Origin: an uncultured SAR86 cluster bacterium
GTDB taxonomy: Bacteria; Pseudomonadota; Gammaproteobacteria; Magnimaribacterales; TMED112
Assembly: GCA_902563885.1 (NCBI GenBank)
Contig: CACEYZ010000006.1
Location: 1 to 52,277 of the forward strand
Length of the DNA: 52,277 nt
Reading direction: 5' to 3'
This document shows, one piece after another, positions 8,556-15,598 of this stretch. Position 1 is the stretch's first letter, and each line of letters begins with the position of its first letter. A model generated the notes under the pieces. That model ran no database searches, was not told the DNA's origin, and saw only the letters and a program-made list of their open reading frames with translations. The translations under genes and the position numbers were made by a program.

Positions 8556-10537
8556 TAGATTTTTGCCTCAATTATCTCATATAGAATTTTAGCTGATTGA
8601 TCAATTTCAGCATCAATTTCAAAGTCTTCATTGTCAATGAAATTCTCAAAATCCTCATATGATGCAAATGGCTCGAGGTTAGATAAGATTCTTCTTTGAT
8701 TTACTAATTCTAGTGAATTTGCTCTATTGTCTTTATAAATCTGCTTTCTTTCCTCAAGATTTAAAGAAAGTTTAGTCTTTTGTGCTCCTCTAGATTTCTT
8801 AATATTACTAAGTGACTGAAAGTATGAAGATTCAGCAATATTTTGATCAAGAATTTTTTTGTATTTACTCTCATTAATTGCTGTCTTTTTAAAAAAAGCA
8901 GCTTCAGATATTGTTGTTGGTTTAATAGCTGCAGAATATTTGCTTTCTCCAAATTCTTCAACATCTAGCAAAGTTGGTATTTCAAGATTTGGCTGTACTC
9001 CAAAAATCTGAGTTGGCTTGCCTGTCACACGATAATAAAGTGACTCAGTGAGTTTGATTTGACCTAAATTTGTTTTTTTAAATCCCTGAACACTCCCTTT
9101 TCCAAAAGTATTTTGACCAATAATTAACCCTCTGTTGTAATCTTGTATTGCTCCAGCAAAAATTTCAGATGCTGATGCAGAAAATTTATTTACTAAAACA
9201 ATCATTGGCTTATTCCAAGTTTTAATTGATCTCCAAGCTGTATAAACATCTACCTCATCTTCAATTCCTTTAACTTGGACAGTTGGACCATAATCGATGA
9301 AAAGTCTTGTTAATTGATCGGCTTCATGCAGATATCCACCAGAATTATTTCGAAGGTCTATAACTATTCCATTAATATTTTTTCTGTTGAACTCCAATAA
9401 AGAGTCTCTTACATCATAAGAAACACTTTTGCATGAGAATCCCTGATTTTTGAAACATTCAATATCGCTGTAAAAAGATGGAACTTTTATATATCCAAGA
9501 TTTTTTCCACCATAATTGATAATTTCTGAAGAGACATCGCTTTCTTCTAAAATAATTTGTCCTCTTTCAAGAGTAACTATTTTTTTCTCATTTTCATTTT
9601 CAATTTTTAGCCTTACAAAACTACCTTCCTTACCCCTAATAATTTCAACAATATCATCTAATCTCCATCCAATTACATTAGTTAGTTTCCCTTTTTTCCC
9701 TTGCCCAACAGCAAGTACCTTGTCGCCAACATTTATTTCTTTTGATTTAAGCGCAGGCCCTCCAGACATTAACTCTTCTATTCTTGCAGTTTCATTTTTA
9801 TAACTTAAGACTGCGCCAATCCCTTCAAAAGACAAGTTCATCCGTAAATTCCAATCATCTAAATCTCTATCTGAGAAATAAGTTGCGTGAGGATCTATAA
9901 GTGAAAGGAAATTATTTGCTAAAACTGAAAATTTATCTTCTGATCTTGTTTTATTTATGTAAGAAATTCTGTCTGAATACCTTTTATTTAAAATATTTTT
10001 TGCTTCATTGAAATTTTCATCCTCAAGAAGAAGGTTCAGTAATTCGTTCTTCACGATTTTTCTATAAAAATCTTTCCTTTCATCCTCATTATTGAAGTAG
10101 TCATCTCTATTTTCTAATCCGATATATTCAATTTTTTCAAAATCAAAATTATGTTTATTGAGCAAACTTTTTCTTACCCTAAGTGATTCCTCATAAATAT
10201 TGTAAAAAGAGTTAGTAGCTAAATTTAATGTTAAAAAGATATCTTTATTTTCTTCGTTGACATCTTTAATTAAACTCACATCATTTTGTGAAAAATAGTT
10301 TTTTTGTGAATCAAGCTGATCAATGTAAGCCTCTAAAAAATCCACTTTTTCGAAATAGGCATCCTCTAAATCTAATATAGAAGAAGTCTCAAAGGCTCCT
10401 AAAATCGATTTAAATTCATCAGCATAGTTAACTTCAGGCTTATTTTCTGCTGCACAACTTACTAGTATTGTTAATAGAGTTAACTTAAAAAACTTTTTCA
10501 ATCCCAAACTTCTTCTTCTCCTTTTCAATTGCTTCAT
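8555..10537 (-). CDS. prc: Tail-specific (carboxy-terminal processing) protease, probable lipoprotein
   Basis: Periplasmic S41 serine protease that degrades or trims proteins from their C-termini. About 660 residues, like E. coli Prc (682). Order: N-terminal helical domain, PDZ-like domain (GIGAVLSYKN to GKEGSFVRLKIENE), and the catalytic domain with the nucleophile in KFSASASEIFAG and the general-base Lys in TFGKGSVQGF. The N-terminus ends in a lipobox (LTILVSC), unlike E. coli Prc, so membrane anchoring is likely. Start uncertain: the ATG at 10537 gives an unusually basic, long n-region; a TTG at 10501 would give the tidy lipoprotein signal MKKFFKLTLLTILVSC and overlap the acyltransferase by only 17 bases. 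Both overlap the upstream gene. Confidence 0.9.
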   Translation of the reverse strand: MKQLKRRRRSLGLKKFFKLTLLTILVSCAAENKPEVNYADEFKSILGAFETSSILDLEDAYFEKVDFLEAYIDQLDSQKNYFSQNDVSLIKDVNEENKDIFLTLNLATNSFYNIYEESLRVRKSLLNKHNFDFEKIEYIGLENRDDYFNNEDERKDFYRKIVKNELLNLLLEDENFNEAKNILNKRYSDRISYINKTRSEDKFSVLANNFLSLIDPHATYFSDRDLDDWNLRMNLSFEGIGAVLSYKNETARIEELMSGGPALKSKEINVGDKVLAVGQGKKGKLTNVIGWRLDDIVEIIRGKEGSFVRLKIENENEKKIVTLERGQIILEESDVSSEIINYGGKNLGYIKVPSFYSDIECFKNQGFSCKSVSYDVRDSLLEFNRKNINGIVIDLRNNSGGYLHEADQLTRLFIDYGPTVQVKGIEDEVDVYTAWRSIKTWNKPMIVLVNKFSASASEIFAGAIQDYNRGLIIGQNTFGKGSVQGFKKTNLGQIKLTESLYYRVTGKPTQIFGVQPNLEIPTLLDVEEFGESKYSAAIKPTTISEAAFFKKTAINESKYKKILDQNIAESSYFQSLSNIKKSRGAQKTKLSLNLEERKQIYKDNRANSLELVNQRRILSNLEPFASYEDFENFIDNEDFEIDAEIDQSAKILYEIIEAKI

Positions 10538-11381
10538 CCTTCTTTTGCCAAATCTCTTCGAGGAACTTTCTAAATTCTTCTCTACCTTCATTATCAACGG
10601 AATAATCTTTCCCTCTTAAGTGATTTGGGATATCAAATGAATTAATCAACACAGTTGCTTCATTCATATCACCACATAAGAAATCCCAAAATGTTCTTTT
10701 TGAGGATCTATATATCAAAGTAATATCAGTCAAAGTATCAATGTAAGGCATTACTTCCAAGGTATAGCCCATGCCACCAATCTTTGGAGGCATTAGATTT
10801 TTAAACTTACTTTTTGAATTCTCATATTTTTCCTTATCAATTCTAGTGCCTTCAATAAAACCACATACATTGGTAGGAAATAACTTATAAACTTCACAAG
10901 CTCTAATAGTTGCGTTTTTATCATGTTGAGCAAGTTGAGGGTTTTGAATTATATCTTCCTTTTTTCTTCGCTTAACAAAAGGCATGCCTAAACCAATATT
11001 TGCTGCCCAAGTTATTGGTAGCCACCAAAGTTCAGCTTTCATAAATATTCTTGGTACAGTAGCTTTAAAATTCGTGAAGTATAAAAAAAGAAAAATATCA
11101 GCCCAACTAAGGTGATTAATTGTAGTAAATTGCCATACATCCATTTTGCAATGCTCCATTCCCTCGACCTTATATTTCGGTTTGTGCATCAAGTCTTGAA
11201 TAAATTTATTACCATTAAGAAAATGCTCTGCTAACTTCTCATTGAATTTAAGGACCCAAATTTTAATTCTCTTTGAGGGAAGAAATCTTAAAAGTCCAGG
11301 AGGTATTACTGCTAGTATTATCCAAATAGCATTAAAAAAAATTAAAACAAAGGTTATTGAACCTGTAAAAAGTTTTTTCAT
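10485..11381 (-). CDS. 1-acyl-glycerol-3-phosphate acyltransferase family protein (YihG-like)
   Basis: Membrane-bound PlsC-type acyltransferase acting on lysophospholipid-like acceptors. 298 residues. One N-terminal membrane helix, then the HX4D catalytic motif in INHLSWADIF (His90, Asp95), the phosphate-binding block FIEGTRID, and a Pro-containing block (LMPPKIGGM). The size and the order of motifs resemble YihG-type enzymes more than short PlsC. Start chosen at the ATG that overlaps the mazG stop as ATGA; an ATG five codons upstream is possible but less well coupled. It is followed by the protease gene, which starts inside its 3' end. Confidence 0.85.
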   Translation of the reverse strand: MKKLFTGSITFVLIFFNAIWIILAVIPPGLLRFLPSKRIKIWVLKFNEKLAEHFLNGNKFIQDLMHKPKYKVEGMEHCKMDVWQFTTINHLSWADIFLFLYFTNFKATVPRIFMKAELWWLPITWAANIGLGMPFVKRRKKEDIIQNPQLAQHDKNATIRACEVYKLFPTNVCGFIEGTRIDKEKYENSKSKFKNLMPPKIGGMGYTLEVMPYIDTLTDITLIYRSSKRTFWDFLCGDMNEATVLINSFDIPNHLRGKDYSVDNEGREEFRKFLEEIWQKKDEAIEKEKKKFGIEKVF

Positions 11382-12157
11382 TTTATTCTTTGCCACAATG
11401 TCTCTAACTCATTTATTTCAAGATCCTTTAAATCAACGTTAACCATGCTTGCTTCATCTTCCATTTTTCTAAATCTTGTTTCAAACTTCAAATTAGCTTT
11501 TCTTATAATATCTTCTGGTTCCAGATTATAGTGCCTTGATAAATTTACGAGAGTAAAGAAAAGATCACCTATCTCCTCAGAAATATCCTCTTTTTTTCGA
11601 GAGGCCTTTGCTCTTTTTAGTTCATCAATCTCTTCATCAATTTTTCTTAAAACTTCATTTTCATTTTGCCAGTCAAAGCCAACAGATTTTGCTCTTTTTT
11701 GAATTTTCTTTGCTCTTGTTAAGCTTGGAAGATTTTTTGGTATGTCATCCATCAGTGAAATTAAGTTTTTTTTCTCTCTTTCCTTCTTTTTTTCTTTTTC
11801 CCAAATTTCCAAACTTTCAGATGCACTCATTTCTTGCTTTTTATCGAAAACATGGGGATGTCTTCTGATTAATTTATCATTTAATTCTTTAACAACTTCT
11901 TCAAAATTAAAAAGCTTCTTTTCTTCAGCCATACCCGAATGAAAAATAATTTGAAAAAATAAATCACCTAATTCCTCTTTTAAGTCATTAAAATCCTCTC
12001 TTTCAATAGCATCGGCAACTTCATATGCCTCCTCAATGGAGCAACTAGCTATTGATTTAAAATCTTGTTCCTTATCCCAAGGACAGCCCTGTGATGGGTC
12101 CCTTAACTTCTTAAAGGTTTGCAATAAATTATTTATCTCATCAGTTAATTTGTTCAT
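11378..12157 (-). CDS. mazG: Nucleoside triphosphate pyrophosphohydrolase
   Basis: Hydrolyses (d)NTPs, including non-canonical ones, to monophosphates and pyrophosphate. 259 residues (E. coli 263) with two tandem MazG domains: first domain CPWDKEQDFKSI followed by EEAYEVADAI and EELGDLFFQ, second domain with DEEIDELKRA and EEIGDLFFTLV. These acidic EExxE and ExxD sets are the metal-binding helices. The ATG lies inside the 3' end of the sirtuin gene (17-base overlap), and the stop overlaps the acyltransferase start (ATGA). Confidence 0.95.
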   Translation of the reverse strand: MNKLTDEINNLLQTFKKLRDPSQGCPWDKEQDFKSIASCSIEEAYEVADAIEREDFNDLKEELGDLFFQIIFHSGMAEEKKLFNFEEVVKELNDKLIRRHPHVFDKKQEMSASESLEIWEKEKKKEREKKNLISLMDDIPKNLPSLTRAKKIQKRAKSVGFDWQNENEVLRKIDEEIDELKRAKASRKKEDISEEIGDLFFTLVNLSRHYNLEPEDIIRKANLKFETRFRKMEDEASMVNVDLKDLEINELETLWQRIK

Positions 12158-12884
12158 GAATTTCCTCTAAATCTTCATTAATTACTAGTAGAGCTCTTCC
12201 ATCAAATGAAGTTTCCTCCTTATTAAGAATAATAAGTTTTGCATTATTTTGTAATGCTATGTTGGGAAACTGATTTGCTGGAGATACTTTCAGTGAAGTT
12301 CCTACAGCAATGAAAAAATCACAGTTTTCTGAGGCTTCTTGAGCTTTTTTTAAAGATATTTGAGACAGAGCTTGTCCGAAGGATATTGTATCCACTTTAA
12401 CGAGACCGTCTTTACAACTATCACAGTTAAGGCTTTGCTGTTTTAAGATATTTTCCTCATAAAATTTCAGTGTTTCATATTGCTGATTACAGGAAAGGCA
12501 TGAAGACGTATGTACAGAACCATGTATTTCAACTATTTGATCTTTAAATTTTTGAGATCTATGAAGTCCATCTATATTTTGAGCAATATGTATGTTCTCA
12601 GGTCTTCTGCTAAGTATTTTATTAATGAAATTATGCATCTTTGAAGGAGAGCTATTTCTTATTTTATTGAGTATTTCAAAGTTATTTCTCCAAGACTTAA
12701 TTCTACTCATTTCGCTTTTCTGGAATTCTTGAAAAGTTACTGGAGTATTTTTTTTCCAGAAACCATCTGGATCAGATCTAAAGTCAGGTAGGCCAGATGA
12801 AGTGCTGAGCCCAGCACCAGATAGGAAAGTAAATTTGCTATTTTTTTGTAGTATTTTTTTTAATTCAGTAAAATCTTGTTTCAA
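12141..12884 (-). CDS. NAD-dependent deacylase, Sir2 family
   Basis: Removes acyl groups from lysines using NAD+. Motifs in order: FLSGAGLSTSSGLPDFRS (Rossmann and NAD site), AQNIDGLHRS, catalytic His in EIHGSVH, a zinc ribbon with CLSC and CDSC, then AVGTSLKVSPANQF. No ATG is available near the family N-terminus; an ATG at 12950 would add an implausible tail antisense to nadK. I propose the TTG complementary to 12882-12884 (MKQDFTELKKIL), giving 247 residues. This TTG shares one base with the divergent nadK ATG. First gene of the minus run through mazG to xthA. Confidence 0.88.
   Translation of the reverse strand: MKQDFTELKKILQKNSKFTFLSGAGLSTSSGLPDFRSDPDGFWKKNTPVTFQEFQKSEMSRIKSWRNNFEILNKIRNSSPSKMHNFINKILSRRPENIHIAQNIDGLHRSQKFKDQIVEIHGSVHTSSCLSCNQQYETLKFYEENILKQQSLNCDSCKDGLVKVDTISFGQALSQISLKKAQEASENCDFFIAVGTSLKVSPANQFPNIALQNNAKLIILNKEETSFDGRALLVINEDLEEIHEQIN
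12869..12874 (+). promoter_or_regulatory. Candidate -10 of nadK
   Basis: TAAAAT nine bases before the nadK ATG, lying inside the divergent sirtuin coding region. No Shine-Dalgarno; a leader of only a few bases is implied. Confidence 0.35.
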
Positions 12885-13720
12885 TGTACAAATATAAAAA
12901 AGTTTTAATTGCTGCTTATGATATAAATAAATCAAAAGAAGCACTAACAAAAATACAAACCATTCTCTCGAAGAATGATGTAAATTTTGAAACTTTTTTA
13001 CCTGGAAGCAAACTTAAAGATGAAAAAAGTTTTGACCTTATTTTGGTAGTTGGTGGTGATGGTTCTATGCTCTCAGCTGCAAAGAGCTTCAATAATCTTC
13101 AAATACCATTCTTAGGAATAAACCTTGGCAAAGTTGGATTTATGGCTGATCTAGAATATGGAGATGTAGATAGTGCTTTAATAGAGGTTCTAAAAGGAGA
13201 GTGTCAAATAGAGCAAAGAGAATTTTTAGAATGTAAATATGAAGGTAAAAGTTTCAGCGCTTTTAATGAAATAGTTCTCCACACACAAAAAAGTTACAAA
13301 CTCATCGAATTTGAAGTGAAAATAGATAAGAATTTTGTTTATAACAAAAGAGCTGACGGTTTAATAATCTCTACTGCAACAGGATCAACTGCGTATTCTC
13401 TTTCAGCTGGCGGCCCAATACTTACACCTTTATTAGAGGCCTTCGTAATAACATCTCTAAATCCCTTATCTCTTTCAGCAAGGCCACTAATAATTCCTAG
13501 CGATTCAAAAATTTCTGTAGAAGTTGTTGATAATCCTGAAGATACAGAATGTTTTATTATTTTAGATGGAAATGAGGAAATACCGTTAAAAGGAGATAGT
13601 AGAATTTTCTATGCTCACAAATCTCAAAGCCAATTCAAATTAATACATCCGAAAGAACATGACTTTTTTGAAGCATGTAGAGAAAAATTAAACTGGAGCA
13701 TTTCCCAAGAGGGGAAATAG
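12884..13720 (+). CDS. nadK: NAD kinase
   Basis: Phosphorylates NAD+ to NADP+ in the cytoplasm. 278 residues (E. coli 292). The GGDGSM motif, GINLGKVGFMADL, the NE pair in AFNEIVLH, and the glycine-rich GSTAYSLSAGGPIL are all present and in order. Start at the ATG that directly abuts the divergent sirtuin start; no in-frame start lies further upstream. It is followed after 29 bases by galU. A 6-bp stem with a 5-base loop sits at its 3' end (13701-13717). Confidence 0.96.
   Translation: MYKYKKVLIAAYDINKSKEALTKIQTILSKNDVNFETFLPGSKLKDEKSFDLILVVGGDGSMLSAAKSFNNLQIPFLGINLGKVGFMADLEYGDVDSALIEVLKGECQIEQREFLECKYEGKSFSAFNEIVLHTQKSYKLIEFEVKIDKNFVYNKRADGLIISTATGSTAYSLSAGGPILTPLLEAFVITSLNPLSLSARPLIIPSDSKISVEVVDNPEDTECFIILDGNEEIPLKGDSRIFYAHKSQSQFKLIHPKEHDFFEACREKLNWSISQEGK
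13701..13717 (+). other. Short inverted repeat at nadK 3' end
   Basis: TTTCCC-AAGAG-GGGAAA forms a 6-bp stem with a 5-base loop just inside the nadK end. No T-run follows directly, so it is at best a weak attenuator before galU. Confidence 0.3.
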
Positions 13721-13733
13721 TCCCTTTATCTTG

Positions 13734-13739
13734 TATAAT
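13734..13739 (+). promoter_or_regulatory. -10 element of galU
   Basis: Perfect TATAAT ten bases before the galU ATG, just after the nadK stop. The implied leader is at most about four bases. Confidence 0.5.
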
Positions 13740-13749
13740 TCACAGAATA

Positions 13750-14619
13750 ATGAGTGTTAAAAAAGCAGTTTTTCCAGTAGCGGGGTTTGGGACAAGATTT
13801 TTGCCAGCCACTAAAGCTACACCAAAAGAAATGCTTCCAATAGTTGATAAACCAATTGTTCAATATGCAGTTGAGGAGGCTTATGAAGCCGGTATAAGAG
13901 AATTCATATTTATAACACACCATGCTAAAAGAGCTATAGAAGATCATTTCGACCAAAACAAAGAGCTACATGAAAAATTGATTAACGATAAAAAGTTAGA
14001 ACTAGCTAAATCTATTGAAAAAATAGGTGGTGCAGAAACAAAATTTACATATATAAGACAAGATGAGCCAAAAGGCTTAGGGCATGCAATTGGATGCGCT
14101 CAACACATAATTCAAAAGGAAGAGCATTTTGCGGTAATTCTTGCAGATGATTTAATGATGGTTCAAGGTGAAAATGTGATGCAACAAATGATAAGTGTTA
14201 ATGAAAAGTACAATAAACAGGTAATTGGGCTAGAAAAAATTGATGGTGAAGATATTTCAAAATTTGGAGTAGTTGCAGTCGAGAAAAGCGAAGAAAAAGT
14301 CAATTTTTTAAGTGATATTGTCGAAAAACCAAACTACAATGAAGCTCCTTCAAATTTAGCAGTAGTTGGAAGATACATCTTTAAAGACTCAATTTTTAAA
14401 TTCATTGACAACGAAAATCCAGGAAAAAATAATGAAATTCAAATAACCGATGCTATCCAAAAAGACATAGAGAATTTTGTAGGTTATGAATTTGATGGTA
14501 AAAGATTCGACTGTGGTAGTAAGATTGGATACTTAAAAGCTAATTTAGAATTTGGTCTTCAAGATAACACTTTGAAAGATGAATTTACTGAATATTTAAA
14601 AGGTAAGAAAAATTTATAA
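13750..14619 (+). CDS. galU: UTP-glucose-1-phosphate uridylyltransferase
   Basis: Makes UDP-glucose from UTP and glucose-1-phosphate for envelope polysaccharides. 289 residues (typical 290-300). N-terminal nucleotide-binding signature FPVAGFGTRFLPATKATPKE, then MLPIVDKPIVQY, ILADDLMM with the metal-binding Asp, VEKP, and a C-terminal FDCGSKIGYLKAN. The start follows a perfect -10 box. Its last codons overlap the inferred start of pyrD by 8 bases. Confidence 0.97.
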   Translation: MSVKKAVFPVAGFGTRFLPATKATPKEMLPIVDKPIVQYAVEEAYEAGIREFIFITHHAKRAIEDHFDQNKELHEKLINDKKLELAKSIEKIGGAETKFTYIRQDEPKGLGHAIGCAQHIIQKEEHFAVILADDLMMVQGENVMQQMISVNEKYNKQVIGLEKIDGEDISKFGVVAVEKSEEKVNFLSDIVEKPNYNEAPSNLAVVGRYIFKDSIFKFIDNENPGKNNEIQITDAIQKDIENFVGYEFDGKRFDCGSKIGYLKANLEFGLQDNTLKDEFTEYLKGKKNL

Positions 14620-15598
14620 GAATCTTAGAAAAATAATATTTTTATTTCCACCAGAATTTGCGCAAAAAATTTCCCATATTTATCTAAAACTTTTTTCTTG
14701 GGCTTACAAAGAAAGAGGCAACGAACCAAAAAAGAATATTAAAGGATTAGAGTTAAAGAATAGATTAGGCTTAGCTGCAGGGCTTGATAAAAATGGCGAG
14801 CTTATTGAAGAAATGTCTAATTTGGGATTTGGTTTTATTGAGATTGGAACAGTTACTCCGAAAAAACAATTTGGAAACAAAAAACCAAGAATATTTAGAA
14901 TTGAAAAAGAAGACTCTCTTTTGAATAGCTTGGGTTTCAATAATAAAGGTGCAGCATATGTTAAAAAGAAACTTCAAGCATTAAAAAAGAAAGATATTGT
15001 TATTGGTGCAAATATTGGTCCGAATAAGAATACTGAATCAAATAAAAGAAAAGAAGATTACTCTTATTGTTTCAATGAGCTAGCAGATTTTGTAGATTAC
15101 ATAGTCTTAAATATTTCTTCTCCAAATACACCAGATCTTAGAGATTTACATAACATTGAAAATTTGCAAGAAATTATTGAATGCATTTTAAAAGAAAAAG
15201 TAAACAACGATTACTCAGGAAAAATATTTTTAAAACTATCTCCAGATGAAAAAAAATCTAAAACGGAAGCAGTAATTAATCTGGTAAATTCAATGGATAT
15301 TGATGGGGTGATTGCTTCAAATACTTCCGATGATAACCTATTAAAATCAGCCTTAGGAGTATCTCAAAAGCCAGGAGGCATATCTGGCAAACCACTAAAA
15401 AATAAATCTAATGAATTACTTAAGTTAGTGAAGAGCAAAATTAATCCTAAAAAAATTATTGTTGCAGTTGGTGGTGTTTTTGATGTAGATTCTTATAACG
15501 AAAAAATCGAACTGGGTGCAGATTTAGTTCAACTTTATACTGGACTTATCTATGAAGGCCCTAATATCGTTAAAAGAATTTTGAATAATGGCAAATAA
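14612..15598 (+). CDS. pyrD: Dihydroorotate dehydrogenase (quinone), class 2; likely ATT start
   Basis: Oxidises dihydroorotate to orotate at the inner membrane, passing electrons to quinone. The frame is conserved well upstream of its first ATG (14813): residues read IYKNLRKIIFLFPPEFAQKI and then LGLAAGLDKNGELIEEM, matching the amphipathic membrane-anchor helix and FMN site of class 2 enzymes. Starting at 14813 would delete 67 essential residues. After the in-frame stop at 14597 there is no ATG, GTG or TTG, so I infer initiation at ATT 14612 (328 residues; E. coli 336), where homology begins. The catalytic Ser lies in LNISSPNTPDLRDL. The start overlaps the galU stop; the end overlaps topA by 11 bases. 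The gene call is secure, the start codon is inferred. Confidence 0.9.
   Translation: MYKNLRKIIFLFPPEFAQKISHIYLKLFSWAYKERGNEPKKNIKGLELKNRLGLAAGLDKNGELIEEMSNLGFGFIEIGTVTPKKQFGNKKPRIFRIEKEDSLLNSLGFNNKGAAYVKKKLQALKKKDIVIGANIGPNKNTESNKRKEDYSYCFNELADFVDYIVLNISSPNTPDLRDLHNIENLQEIIECILKEKVNNDYSGKIFLKLSPDEKKSKTEAVINLVNSMDIDGVIASNTSDDNLLKSALGVSQKPGGISGKPLKNKSNELLKLVKSKINPKKIIVAVGGVFDVDSYNEKIELGADLVQLYTGLIYEGPNIVKRILNNGK

Noticed and set aside
12885-12950. Extended sirtuin N-terminus from an upstream ATG
   Set aside because: The added residues are antisense to conserved nadK sequence and do not resemble any sirtuin N-terminus.
13701-13717. Rho-independent terminator after nadK
   Set aside because: The stem is short and is not followed by a T-run; recorded only as an inverted repeat.
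14813-15598. pyrD starting at its first ATG (261 residues)
   Set aside because: It would remove the conserved membrane-anchor helix and LGLAAGLDKNGE block that are plainly encoded upstream in the same open frame.
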